DNA from: Motilimonas pumila
GTDB taxonomy: Bacteria > Pseudomonadota > Gammaproteobacteria > Enterobacterales > CBDFNC01
Direction of reading: 5' to 3'
DNA: 64,000 nucleotides
Assembly: GCF_003596335.1 (NCBI RefSeq)
Contig: NZ_QZCH01000009.1
Span: 1 to 64,000, forward strand
Shown here: in pieces, positions 19,063 through 27,967 of the stretch
Layout of the letters: each line of letters begins with the position of its first letter
How positions within the stretch are numbered: position 1 is the first letter of the stretch
Notes under the pieces: generated by a model
Told to the model about the DNA's origin: nothing
Database searches by the model: none
What the model saw: only the letters and a program-made list of their open reading frames with translations
Program-made: the position numbers and the translations under genes

Positions 19063-20937
19063 TCAGGCGTTAACCTTGGCAAGGGGAGTCGGGCGCGAAA
19101 TTAAAAAGCCCTGCAAGCCATCGACGTACATGTTTTCAAGTAATTGTTTTTGCTCTAGGTGTTCAACGCCTTCTGCAATTACTTGGCAACCCATGCGATG
19201 GGCGACGTCGACGATCATGCGCAAAAACTGCTGGTTCGCACTGTCACGCTCAATGTTACTGATGAGGCTGGCATCTACTTTAACAAAATCAGGCTTGAGT
19301 TCTTTAAATAGCCTGAACGAGCCTATGCCTTTACCAAACTTACAGATAGCACTGCGACTGCCGGTACGTTTAAGCATGTCAAAAACGCGCTTACTGGCCA
19401 CCAAATTGCGATCTAATACATCTTCATCGAACTCAAATACTAGGGCTGCTGCGATGTTAGGCTCACGCAGCAATAATCGTTCTAACCAAACTATGAAAGC
19501 GCTATTTTGCAGTGAAGTGGCAGAAACGTTTACCCCCCAGCGCGCATTGCCGTCCGTTTTGTGGCGACATTGACTGATCATGGTTTCTAAAATGACCTGC
19601 TCAAGTTTCACAATCAAGTCTAAACGTTGTGCCATGGCAAATACGGTGTCCGTTGGGATCATGGCATTATTTTGACCCACAAAGCGGGTGAATATTTCTT
19701 GGTAGCCTTTCATGTTGCGGTGGATTGCTTGAATAGGCTGGTTCAGCAGCATCACCGCGCGATTGTCGATGATAGACTCTATGACCTTTTTCCAGTGGAG
19801 TTGCCCGAGGTTTTGGTCTTGATTGTCATTTTGCTCAAATGCCCAAGCATTGACCGATTCTGTTTGCGCCTTCGACAGGGCGATGTCTGCCCGGGATAAC
19901 ACTTGCTCAGGCAGCTGGCCAGAAGAGACCGATGATAAACCGGTATAAGCAACGGTATCGTAGTTGTTTAACGACTGGTACTCATCAAACAGGTGCTTAA
20001 GGTGTTTCGCTAATTTTTGCGCATCACTCACCGACATAGATGGGGCTAGGATGGCGAAATCGGAACCGGAAATTCGATAACATTGTGTTTCTGCAAATCG
20101 TTTCGCAACTTGAATCAAGATGCGGCTGATGTCAGACAAATAAGCGTCGCCTTGCTGATAACCGCTGTGTTGGTTAATTTTATTTAGCTCAGACGCTCTT
20201 ACCAACGCCAAGATGGCGGTTTTGTTTTCGCCTTCGTTTGACAAAATATCAGTCAAATCTTTTCTAAAGCCATGGCGATTGGTCAAACCTGTGAGGTTGT
20301 CCATGCTGACTTGTTTTACCAGTAACTGTATTTTTTGATGTTGCTGTTGAATTTCTTGGTGGAAACGTTGGCGTTGTTCCAGCAATTGCTCAGTGACTTG
20401 AGTAAAGGTGCTGGTTTGCGGGGTATCGCTGCTGACTTCTGCGATTAAACGTTTCTCGAGGTTCTTCAATAAGCGGAAAATGGCCCAATTAATGATCAAC
20501 GCAGACACGCCGAGCAAGACCACAAGTTGCCACAAAAGGGCGGTGATGTTTGCAGAAATGTTACTAAAACTGCTGGTAAAGTTAAATGTGTAGTCGCTAG
20601 AGTTAACGGCTTGCTTCGTTGTGGCTTCTGGAAACAACAATTGAAATGCCGGGCTAAGGCTAGCGCTTGCATTGGCAACAAAAGCGGCGTTGGTAGCGTT
20701 ATCAGAAACTTGCAAAGCAACTAATTGCTGTTGCCTGGCGATATTGTCAACCGTGATTTGGCTGAGTCCACTGCTGGCGATAGTTAAACGAATCTCATCC
20801 TTAAGATTGTTATTGATATCGGCAATAATGGGGGAAAAGTGCAGTTTAACAGCAATGATGACAGCAATTGCAGCTAACAGCATAACCACATTCGTGATGA
20901 TCAGACTATTTTTATACTCTTTCATAATGGCATCCAA
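19063..20937 (-). CDS. Degenerate GGDEF-EAL membrane protein, CsrD/MshH-like
   Basis: The 624-residue protein has a membrane helix at ~12-30, a periplasmic loop (~31-130), a second helix at ~135-155, a coiled coil (~170-205), a GGDEF domain (~210-375) and an EAL domain (~390-620). The GGDEF motif is SGSDF and the EAL motif reads EIF; the catalytic DDFG is CKFG, while VNVSA, VKVD and AEGVE remain. Both active sites are therefore probably dead. The layout, the HW segment before the EAL domain and the length match CsrD (MshH), which presents CsrB/C RNAs to RNase E. LapD-like c-di-GMP receptors are the alternative. The start could be the ATG at codon 5. Confidence 0.75.
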   Translation of the reverse strand: MDAIMKEYKNSLIITNVVMLLAAIAVIIAVKLHFSPIIADINNNLKDEIRLTIASSGLSQITVDNIARQQQLVALQVSDNATNAAFVANASASLSPAFQLLFPEATTKQAVNSSDYTFNFTSSFSNISANITALLWQLVVLLGVSALIINWAIFRLLKNLEKRLIAEVSSDTPQTSTFTQVTEQLLEQRQRFHQEIQQQHQKIQLLVKQVSMDNLTGLTNRHGFRKDLTDILSNEGENKTAILALVRASELNKINQHSGYQQGDAYLSDISRILIQVAKRFAETQCYRISGSDFAILAPSMSVSDAQKLAKHLKHLFDEYQSLNNYDTVAYTGLSSVSSGQLPEQVLSRADIALSKAQTESVNAWAFEQNDNQDQNLGQLHWKKVIESIIDNRAVMLLNQPIQAIHRNMKGYQEIFTRFVGQNNAMIPTDTVFAMAQRLDLIVKLEQVILETMISQCRHKTDGNARWGVNVSATSLQNSAFIVWLERLLLREPNIAAALVFEFDEDVLDRNLVASKRVFDMLKRTGSRSAICKFGKGIGSFRLFKELKPDFVKVDASLISNIERDSANQQFLRMIVDVAHRMGCQVIAEGVEHLEQKQLLENMYVDGLQGFLISRPTPLAKVNA

Positions 20938-21090
20938 GCTCTATTGAGGCAGATTCATCCCTGACCCGATGTATTTTTAGTCTAACACGATTGTTATCCA
21001 TCAGATATGGATTAGCAATGAGTTTTAAATTTTTGTTTAAAAATTGTTAGACAGATAAATGTCTTTGAGAGAGATACAACATGATGAAAT

Positions 21091-21166
21091 TGGCTCCTCC
21101 TGCTGGATTTGAACCAGCGACCTGCGGATTAACAGTCCGTCGCTCTACCAACTGAGCTAAGGAGGA
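21091..21166 (-). tRNA. tRNA-Asn(GTT), copy 1 (variant acceptor stem)
   Basis: The cloverleaf is complete over 76 bases: 5' TCCTCCT pairs with AGGAGGA, the anticodon loop CTGTTAA gives GTT, the T-loop is TTCAAAT, and CCA is encoded. It differs from the other three copies by one compensated pair in the acceptor stem (C-G where they have T-A). Confidence 0.97.
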
Positions 21167-21196
21167 ATCATATTTTTATAGTATGCGTGTAAAATT

Positions 21197-21272
21197 TGGC
21201 TCCTCTTGCTGGATTTGAACCAGCGACCTGCGGATTAACAGTCCGTCGCTCTACCAACTGAGCTAAAGAGGA
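21197..21272 (-). tRNA. tRNA-Asn(GTT), copy 2
   Basis: This is a 76-base cloverleaf with anticodon GTT and encoded CCA; the acceptor TCCTCTT pairs with AAGAGGA. The gene is identical to copies 3 and 4. The 29-base spacer to copy 3 is repeated between copies 3 and 4. Confidence 0.97.
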
Positions 21273-21301
21273 ATCATATTTTATAGTCTTATTTGTTGAG
21301 T

Positions 21302-21377
21302 TGGCTCCTCTTGCTGGATTTGAACCAGCGACCTGCGGATTAACAGTCCGTCGCTCTACCAACTGAGCTAAAGAGGA
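21302..21377 (-). tRNA. tRNA-Asn(GTT), copy 3
   Basis: Identical in sequence to copies 2 and 4, with anticodon GTT and encoded CCA. It forms the centre of a tandem array with a 105-base period. Confidence 0.97.
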
Positions 21378-21406
21378 ATCATATTTTATAGTCTTATTTG
21401 TTGAGT

Positions 21407-21482
21407 TGGCTCCTCTTGCTGGATTTGAACCAGCGACCTGCGGATTAACAGTCCGTCGCTCTACCAACTGAGCTAAAGAGGA
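21407..21482 (-). tRNA. tRNA-Asn(GTT), copy 4 (promoter-proximal)
   Basis: Identical in sequence to copies 2 and 3, with anticodon GTT and encoded CCA. It is the first copy transcribed on the minus strand, so the array promoter should lie just right of 21482. Confidence 0.97.
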
Positions 21483-22370
21483 ACTACATTCAACGAGGCG
21501 AATGTTAAGACCCTGACACTTAGCTGTCAATACCAATTGCAGATAAAAATGCTCTCAATGGTTTGTTTGCTGAAATTATGATCAAGTTGCTCAGAGATTG
21601 ACTGTCAGGCGCTGTTTTACTCAGTAAACATGATATTTTGAGCGTTTGAAGGCGAAATTTTAGAAAACCGGTGTTTTTGTGTGTTTTTTAAATGGCAGCA
21701 AAACTCCTGATTAGCAAAATGATAAAAACTGGCCTGAAATCACATTTATTTGATATTTGTAAATAAGGTTTAACGGCGGGGTAGTTATGCACATGCCCTT
21801 AGGGCCCAGTATCCACGCGGTTTGAAAAAGTTATCCACTATTTTTGTGGATAAGTGTGTGGAATGGCAGCGACTAAATGCCGCTATGCCCCGTGATGCAT
21901 GACTTTGCGACAATTGAGTGAAATTTTTAATATTTTATTATATCTATATTTATCAGTAAGTTACAAAAGTCAATTGGCTGGAGTCAAAAAATATGAGTAA
22001 ATTTTTTTCGTTATTGCCCCTTGACAAAATTGCTGTGAGTTAAATCTTGCTAGGCATAAAAGTTATGTGGATGAACAATAAATGTACAGGGTGATTTTTA
22101 ACCAAAAGCGCCCCCTGTCAGGCTTGCTTATCGGTTTATGTCTTGGCTTTGAACTGTTGAGTTTTTTGTCAGCTTGAAATGCACGCCTTTACACATCGTA
22201 TTTCGAGTCACGCACAATTAAGTTGCTATTTATGGCTTTTTTGTGACAGTTAGAATGCTTAAAAGTCGCATGCTATATATGTTTAAAGTATAACAAGCCA
22301 GATTTTACTGTTAACTCGTAAAAACGATCTTTATTATTGATGACAATTCGACTTATCTATAGGTGACAAA
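21483..22370. other. Long non-coding stretch between tRNA-Asn array and uvrB
   Basis: About 890 bases contain no credible gene on either strand. It holds the tRNA array promoter (right of 21482), an AT-rich block around 21920-21965, DnaA-box-like sites (listed separately) and the uvrB promoter region. No clear LexA operator of the CTGT-N8-ACAG kind was seen upstream of uvrB, nor an RNA gene I recognise. Confidence 0.6.
21831..21853. promoter_or_regulatory. Pair of inverted DnaA boxes
   Basis: TTATCCACT at 21831-21839 (one mismatch) and a perfect TTATCCACA on the minus strand at 21845-21853 face each other. A third, weaker box (TCATCCACA, minus) is at 22066-22074. They lie 0.3-0.5 kb upstream of uvrB. 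Binding by DnaA, either for uvrB control or as a titration site, is inference. Confidence 0.5.
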
Positions 22371-24368
22371 ATGGCCAAACCCTTTCAACTCGTCAGCCAA
22401 TTTAAACCCAGTGGTGATCAACCCGGTGCGATTGCGCAGCTGTTAGAAGGCTTAGAAGATGGTTTGGCACATCAGGTGCTACTTGGAGTCACTGGCTCGG
22501 GTAAAACATTCTCTATCGCGAATATTATCGCTACCGTTAATAGACCTACTATAGTGCTAGCGCCCAACAAAACGTTAGCGGCGCAACTTTATGGTGAAAT
22601 GAAAGAGTTTTTTCCCAATAATGCTGTTGAATACTTTGTTTCTTATTACGACTACTACCAACCAGAAGCTTACGTGCCGAGTACCGACACCTTTATTGAT
22701 AAAGATGCCTCGGTCAATGATCACATAGAGCAAATGCGTCTGTCTGCTACTAAGGCTCTGATGGAACGAAGAGACGTAGTGATTGTGGCGTCTGTGTCCG
22801 CCATCTATGGTCTGGGCGATCCGCAATCTTACCTTAGCATGATGCTGCATTTGACGGTGGGTGATACCATCTCGCAACGTGATGTATTGCGTCGCTTAGC
22901 AGAAATCCAATACACCCGGAATGATATGGACTTTGCGCGCGGCACATTTCGAGTGAGGGGAGAAGTGATTGACATTTTTCCAGCTGAATCGGACAAGCAT
23001 GCGGTAAGAATCGAGCTGTTTGATGATGAAGTAGAGCGCTTAAGTTTATTTGATCCACTGACCGGCCAAAGTGTCGACTCCGTGCCGAGGATCACAGTTT
23101 ACCCAAAAACGCATTACGTCACGCCACGAGAAACCATCCTCACAGCGATTGATAATATTAAGCAAGAGTTAGTAGAGCGTAAGCAGCAGTTACTAACGGC
23201 CAATAAATTGATTGAAGAGCAAAGGATCAGCCAACGTACTCAATATGATATTGAGATGATGCAAGAATTAGGCTATTGCTCTGGAATTGAAAACTATTCA
23301 CGTTATTTGTCTGGGCGCATGCCAGGTGAAGCGCCGCCAACACTGCTGGATTATTTACCAGCAGACGGGTTAATGGTGATTGATGAAAGTCACGTTACCG
23401 TGCCGCAAGTTGGTGCCATGTATAAAGGTGACCGCTCTCGTAAAGAAACATTGGTTGAATATGGCTTTCGTTTACCGTCTGCATTGGACAACCGACCGCT
23501 CAAATTTGATGAGTTTGAGCGGATCGCACCGCAAACTATATATGTTTCTGCGACTCCGGGAAATTATGAGCTAGAACAAACCAATGACGAGTTTGTAGAG
23601 CAGGTCATTAGGCCAACGGGTTTGTTAGATCCAGAGATAGAAGTGCGACCGGTTGGCACCCAGGTAGATGATCTATTGTCTGAAGCGCGCCAACGTAGCG
23701 CCATCAATGAACGTGTACTGGTTACCACGTTAACCAAACGTATGGCGGAAGACTTGACCGAGTACTTGGCTGAACACGGCATAAAGGTCAGGTATTTACA
23801 TTCCGATATCGACACGGTTGAGCGCGTTGAAATCATTCGAGATTTGCGTTTAGGTGAGTTTGACGTGCTGGTAGGCATCAACTTACTGCGTGAAGGCTTA
23901 GACATGCCAGAGGTCTCTTTGGTTGCTATCCTAGACGCCGATAAAGAAGGTTTTCTGCGATCGGAGCGATCTTTGATCCAGACGATAGGCCGCGCTGCGC
24001 GAAACATCAAAGGAAAAGCCATTTTATATGCCGACTCGATCACCAAATCCATGAAAAAAGCGATGGATGAAACATCGCGCCGTCGTGACATACAAGCACA
24101 ATTCAATAAAGACAACGGTATCACCCCAACCAAGCTAAACAAAGCTATACCCGACATTATGGCTTTAGGCACTGGTAAGTCTAAAGTGGCGAAGGTAGCA
24201 GAAGATAAAGCGGCGTATAAACTGCGCGACCCGAAAGCCATTTTGCAGCAAATCAGTGAACTTGAAAATGCCATGTTCGCTCATGCTAAAAACTTGGAGT
24301 TTGAACAAGCAGCGAAGATCAGAGATGAAGTCGCTAACTTACAACAACAATTGATTGCTGTGAGTTAG
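22371..24368 (+). CDS. uvrB: Excinuclease ABC subunit UvrB
   Basis: The 665-residue protein is full length for UvrB. Visible parts are the Walker [10 protein letters not shown] (~residues 39-47), the beta-hairpin region [21 protein letters not shown] (~92-112), helicase motifs DESHVTVPQ and SATP, motif [11 protein letters not shown], and the C-terminal UvrC-binding UVR motif [25 protein letters not shown]. It is the damage-verifying ATPase of nucleotide excision repair, loading onto lesions with UvrA and recruiting UvrC. It stands alone behind the 0.9-kb non-coding region. Confidence 0.98.
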   Translation: MAKPFQLVSQFKPSGDQPGAIAQLLEGLEDGLAHQVLLGVTGSGKTFSIANIIATVNRPTIVLAPNKTLAAQLYGEMKEFFPNNAVEYFVSYYDYYQPEAYVPSTDTFIDKDASVNDHIEQMRLSATKALMERRDVVIVASVSAIYGLGDPQSYLSMMLHLTVGDTISQRDVLRRLAEIQYTRNDMDFARGTFRVRGEVIDIFPAESDKHAVRIELFDDEVERLSLFDPLTGQSVDSVPRITVYPKTHYVTPRETILTAIDNIKQELVERKQQLLTANKLIEEQRISQRTQYDIEMMQELGYCSGIENYSRYLSGRMPGEAPPTLLDYLPADGLMVIDESHVTVPQVGAMYKGDRSRKETLVEYGFRLPSALDNRPLKFDEFERIAPQTIYVSATPGNYELEQTNDEFVEQVIRPTGLLDPEIEVRPVGTQVDDLLSEARQRSAINERVLVTTLTKRMAEDLTEYLAEHGIKVRYLHSDIDTVERVEIIRDLRLGEFDVLVGINLLREGLDMPEVSLVAILDADKEGFLRSERSLIQTIGRAARNIKGKAILYADSITKSMKKAMDETSRRRDIQAQFNKDNGITPTKLNKAIPDIMALGTGKSKVAKVAEDKAAYKLRDPKAILQQISELENAMFAHAKNLEFEQAAKIRDEVANLQQQLIAVS

Positions 24369-24392
24369 CGCAGATGATTACCAAAACCTCGC

Positions 24393-24524
24393 TTAATTTG
24401 CAGTCCCTTGTAAGCGTTTTGTCTTTAACTCGGCAAGCAGTAAACTGAACTCTTGCATCGTCATGGACTTTAGGTTTACGGCGTTTTGACGTTGCTTAAA
24501 AGCTTGGATCAATTGGTCTGCCAT
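24393..24524 (-). CDS. Small protein, 43 residues, unknown function
   Basis: A minus-strand frame encodes a 43-residue protein beginning MADQLIQAFKQRQNAVNLKS and ending LKTKRLQGTAN. AGAGGA stands seven bases before the ATG, a good ribosome site. The product is amphipathic, helical-looking and mildly basic, with no cysteine, signal peptide or membrane segment. It lies tail-to-tail with uvrB, 24 bases from its stop, and upstream of the tpiA terminator region. I do not recognise a family. The coding call rests on the ribosome site and plausible composition only. Confidence 0.45.
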   Translation of the reverse strand: MADQLIQAFKQRQNAVNLKSMTMQEFSLLLAELKTKRLQGTAN

Positions 24525-24646
24525 AGTCTGTTCCTCTGCAAATAGGAGGTTAGATTATGACCAGTTTTAAAGGGGGAAGATATTGGTGATAACCCCTATA
24601 GCAAAGGGGAAGCCAGGCTTTGCGGTGATATATAGAAATATGAGAC

Positions 24647-24673
24647 AAAAAAAGACGCCAAGGGGCGTCTTTT
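24647..24673 (-). terminator. Rho-independent terminator of tpiA
   Basis: AAAGACGCC-AAGG-GGCGTCTTT has an A-run on its left flank, so on the minus strand the stem is followed by a T-run. It lies about 20 bases beyond the tpiA stop codon. Confidence 0.85.
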
Positions 24674-24694
24674 CATATGCAGAGCTAACAGCGA

Positions 24695-25450
24695 TTAAGC
24701 TTTAGCTGCAGCAATAATAGCAGAGAAATCTTCAACTTTAAGTGAAGCACCGCCTACAAGGCCGCCGTCGATGTCTGCTTGAGCAAACAAGTCTGCAGCT
24801 GTTGCAGCGCCTACGCTACCACCGTAAAGGATTTGTACTTTTTGCGCAACTTCTGCGTCTTGTGCTGCTAGCCATTGACGGATGTGAGCGTGAACTTCTT
24901 GTGCTTGCTCTTTAGAAGCTACTTTACCTGTACCGATTGCCCATACTGGCTCATATGCGATGACAGAGTTAGATAAAGATGCAACACCGTGTGCGTCGAT
25001 AACAGCTTTTAGCTGAGTTTCAACAACGCTTGCTGTCTTGTCAGCTTCACGCTCTTCTAGCGTTTCACCGATACAAAGAACAGGTACAAGACCGTTTTCT
25101 TGGATGACTTTGAATTTAGCCGCAACTACTTCGTCAGTTTCATTGTGAAGTGTACGACGCTCACTGTGGCCTACTAGGCTGTATTTAGCGCCAAACTCTT
25201 TAACAGTAACCGCTGAAGTTTCGCCAGTGAATGCACCTGCAGTATTTAAGTCACAGTTTTGTGCGCCAAATTCAATTGCACCGTCTTTTACTAGGCTTTC
25301 AACTTGGCCAAGGAAAATTGCTGGAGGACATACTGCCACTTCAACACCTGTAGCGGCTGCAGCTGCTGGTGCTAAACCTTCAAGAAGTGCGTTGATAGAC
25401 TCTTTAGTACCGTTTAGCTTCCAGTTACCCATTACAAGAGGTGTTCTCAT
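24695..25450 (-). CDS. tpiA: Triose-phosphate isomerase
   Basis: The 251-residue TIM barrel has all catalytic pieces: N and K in MGNWKLNG (~residues 9-14), His in LVGHSERR (~95), the catalytic Glu in IAYEPVWAIGTGK (~167), with loop 6 following, and the phosphate-binding ILYGGSV and GGLVGGASL. It interconverts dihydroxyacetone phosphate and glyceraldehyde 3-phosphate. A GGAG-like ribosome site precedes the ATG. Codon use is that of a highly expressed gene. It appears monocistronic with its own terminator. Confidence 0.98.
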   Translation of the reverse strand: MRTPLVMGNWKLNGTKESINALLEGLAPAAAAATGVEVAVCPPAIFLGQVESLVKDGAIEFGAQNCDLNTAGAFTGETSAVTVKEFGAKYSLVGHSERRTLHNETDEVVAAKFKVIQENGLVPVLCIGETLEEREADKTASVVETQLKAVIDAHGVASLSNSVIAYEPVWAIGTGKVASKEQAQEVHAHIRQWLAAQDAEVAQKVQILYGGSVGAATAADLFAQADIDGGLVGGASLKVEDFSAIIAAAKA

Positions 25451-25579
25451 TATTCATATCTCCAATCATTGTAAAAATTAAGCAAATTATAAAAATAGCT
25501 GACGTCATTAAACAGCGATTTGAACAATATTATCGTAATAAATTTTCATAAATGCCGCTAATGTGATCTAAGTCACTTT

Positions 25580-26356
25580 TTAAGGGGCTGGTTGTCGTAA
25601 TTTTGCCCACGCCAAGCCTAAATATTCATGCATAGCTAACGTTGAACGTTGCAAATAATAGGCAGAAGGAATGTAGCGAGTGGCGGGCTGACTGCCTAAA
25701 CTGGTGCGTTGCTTGTAATCTGCGGGTGCAGGAACCAGGTTTACACCATGGTGTTTTGCTAAATGCATCGCTCTTGGCATATGCATCGCTGAAGTAACCA
25801 AAATCGCGTCTTGCTGATGGATGAGTTGCTTTAAACGCTGTATTTCGTCATCAGTATCTTTGCTGTCATCGAAACGAGTAATCTTAGCCGGCTTTATCGC
25901 GAAACTTTGCGCCAATTGCGCCATTAGCGCAGCATGAGACTGGGTGTCGCCAAAGCCAGAGCCAGACACGACCAACTGCGCGTGGGGGTAAAGTTGTAAT
26001 AAACGGTATGCTTCGCTAAAGCGTGCCAAGGCGGTAGCAGACAGCTGGCCGGTAATGACAAGCTGTGGATCGGCTAAGCCATAATTTCCCAGTACCATAA
26101 TATAGTCAGGTGAGAAGTCGCGCGGTTGGTCAGCCAGGTGATAACTGGGGTATTGTCGCTCCAGGTGGCGAACTAACGCGCCGCTAACAGGCTCAGAACT
26201 GAATGCGATTAAGCAGCCAAAGGCTAATGAATAAAGCATCACTGTGAGTAATTTGTTGGCCCCACGCCAGGCAAAATAACCGGCAATAGCAAGTAAAATT
26301 AGGCTAAAGGGCAGAGGCATTAACAAACTACCTAGCCATTTTTTAATCAAAAACAC
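25580..26356 (-). CDS. elyC: ElyC/YdcF-family (DUF218) envelope protein
   Basis: The 258-residue protein begins with two hydrophobic helices (~10-28 and 34-56). A DUF218 domain follows: DYIMVLGNYG, RFSEAYRLLQLYPHAQLVVSGSGFG, the TKDTDDEIQRL segment, and LVTSAMHMPRAMHLAKHHGVNLVPAPADYK. It opens MFLIKKWLGSLLMPLPFSLI, close to E. coli ElyC. ElyC protects peptidoglycan and lipid-carrier metabolism at low temperature. It is divergent from mukF. In E. coli the gene lies next to smtA-mukFEB, so this adjacency is conserved although smtA is missing. Confidence 0.85.
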   Translation of the reverse strand: MFLIKKWLGSLLMPLPFSLILLAIAGYFAWRGANKLLTVMLYSLAFGCLIAFSSEPVSGALVRHLERQYPSYHLADQPRDFSPDYIMVLGNYGLADPQLVITGQLSATALARFSEAYRLLQLYPHAQLVVSGSGFGDTQSHAALMAQLAQSFAIKPAKITRFDDSKDTDDEIQRLKQLIHQQDAILVTSAMHMPRAMHLAKHHGVNLVPAPADYKQRTSLGSQPATRYIPSAYYLQRSTLAMHEYLGLAWAKLRQPAP

Positions 26357-26584
26357 AATTTCTCGTCCTTAAACATCGTATTTGAGAATGAGTTGGCATA
26401 TTAACAGTTTTAAGCGTTACCGGCTTGTGCCAGAATATCCGGCCGCTGCAAAATTCGCAGCACGATAACGACCTGAATGATACAGGTAACGAATTAAAAC
26501 CTGGTTGTCACACTATCAGCCACATTGCGCCAATTTTTATGACGCAAAAATGGTCGCTGATGGCGCGGTTACAATAGGAATATC

Positions 26585-27934
26585 ATGACAATAAATAGTG
26601 AAGCCGTTTCACAGAAGAATATCCCAGAGTTGATCGGTTGGGTGCAACAAGAGCATTTCAGTTTGTCTTTGCCCAGCGACCGCCTTGCCTATTTGATTGC
26701 GATTGCTGCTGTCGCCGAACAAGAAGTGGCTGCGGAACTTTCTGAAGCTCAGCTGCAGGATGCGTTTCGCTTGGTGAGCGATATCTTTGAGCAGGTAGAT
26801 GAGACTCAAACAGAGCGGGCCAATAACGCCATCAATGAGTTTTGTCGGCAGCAACTGCTTAATCGTTTTGGCGCCGATACCCTCGAGACGTCAAGCCTTT
26901 ATCGACTCACGCCGTTAGCGCTCGGGATTGTCAATTTTTACGTCGAACAAAAAGCTTATACCAACGTCAAGTTATCCATATTACTGACGCGGGTTGCGAC
27001 AGAGATAGACAAGGTGTTTGACGCTGCGCAACACGGTGGCGATGAGAACTATTGGGAAGAGCAGGTGTTTAGCGTGCTTAAATATTCCGTAGAAGACACC
27101 TTTGAGCGAATTGATTTAACTCAGCGAGCGATGGACAGTCAGCAGCAGAGTGTGAAAGACGATATTGCCAAACTGTTACATCAAGATTGGAGTCAGGCCA
27201 TTTCGGCTTGTGAAAAACTATTATCTGAGACGGGATCTCATCTAAAAGAATTGCAAGACACCCTGACTTCAGCCGGCGATCAGTTGCAATCAGGCTTGCT
27301 AAATATTCAAGAGACGGTGCATGGTCAAAGCGCGCTTAATCACATTGAAGATCTCACTTTTACCTTGCAGGCCAGGCTGGATGCCATTATTGCATGGGGT
27401 CAACAGTCTATCGATTTGTGGACCCGTTATGACAGACACGTTCACAAATTTATCCGTACTTCCATTGATATGGATAAAAACCGTGCCTTTAGCCAACGAT
27501 TACGCGAATCTGTGCAAAATTTCAGTGAACATAACTGGCGTCTGCTAGTAGCGCAAGACGACAAGTTGCTGGAGCTCAGAGATGAAACCTTAGTGATGGA
27601 CGAGCAGGAAGTCACTGGCCAATTGCCTCAGGAAATGGAATATCAAGAGCTTGTCGATATTCAAAATGTGGTGGCAGCACGAATTGAGCTGCAATTAAAT
27701 GAGCTCAAACAACAAGGTAAGCCACTGGCTATTGCCGACTTATTGCGTGACATGCTGGCCGATTACCCCAGCGTGCAACATTTTGATATTGCCAGATTAA
27801 TGATAGATGAAGCGTGTAAATTGGGTTTATCAAGCGCCGAAATTCAGCATACAGGAATGCAGGCGCCGTGGCAGCCCATTAACCAAACGGGCGCAAAAGT
27901 ACAAGCCCATGCAATTGATACATATGAAGAATAA
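26585..27934 (+). CDS. mukF: Chromosome partition protein MukF (kleisin)
   Basis: The 449-residue kleisin aligns along its length with E. coli MukF: an N-terminal winged-helix dimer domain (LSLPSDRLAYLIAIA, RANNAINEFCRQQLLNRFG, YRLTPLALGI), a central helical bundle (LKYSVEDTFERIDLTQRAMD, LSETGSHLKELQDTLTSAGD, WGQQSIDLWTRYDRHVHKFIR) and a C-terminal winged helix that binds MukB heads (WQPINQTGAKVQAH). It bridges MukB heads and recruits MukE. It begins the mukFEB operon 33 bases before mukE; its promoter lies in 26360-26580, between it and elyC. Confidence 0.97.
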   Translation: MTINSEAVSQKNIPELIGWVQQEHFSLSLPSDRLAYLIAIAAVAEQEVAAELSEAQLQDAFRLVSDIFEQVDETQTERANNAINEFCRQQLLNRFGADTLETSSLYRLTPLALGIVNFYVEQKAYTNVKLSILLTRVATEIDKVFDAAQHGGDENYWEEQVFSVLKYSVEDTFERIDLTQRAMDSQQQSVKDDIAKLLHQDWSQAISACEKLLSETGSHLKELQDTLTSAGDQLQSGLLNIQETVHGQSALNHIEDLTFTLQARLDAIIAWGQQSIDLWTRYDRHVHKFIRTSIDMDKNRAFSQRLRESVQNFSEHNWRLLVAQDDKLLELRDETLVMDEQEVTGQLPQEMEYQELVDIQNVVAARIELQLNELKQQGKPLAIADLLRDMLADYPSVQHFDIARLMIDEACKLGLSSAEIQHTGMQAPWQPINQTGAKVQAHAIDTYEE

Positions 27935-27967
27935 TTTGTTATTACTGACTCTAGGAGTGATTAGCTG

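Larger units (their letters stand above)
21197..21482 (-). repeat. 105-base tandem repeat of tRNA-Asn plus spacer
   Basis: Copies 2, 3 and 4 and the two 29-base spacers between them (21273-21301 and 21378-21406) are identical, giving a perfect repeat with a period of 105 bases. This points to recent unequal crossing-over or active gene conversion. Confidence 0.95.

Noticed and set aside
21168..21536. 122-residue open frame with three internal near-identical repeats on the minus strand
   Set aside because: It is translation of the tandem tRNA-Asn genes; the repeat comes from the tRNA array, not from a protein.
21780..22080. Possible replication origin
   Set aside because: Only two or three DnaA boxes, no cluster of GATC sites, no 13-mer array and no dnaA, gidA or parAB neighbourhood. 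Kept only as DnaA-box observations.
22200..22370. LexA (SOS) operator expected before uvrB
   Set aside because: No CTGT-N8-ACAG palindrome could be found; nearby partial matches such as TTACTGTTAAC lack the second half.
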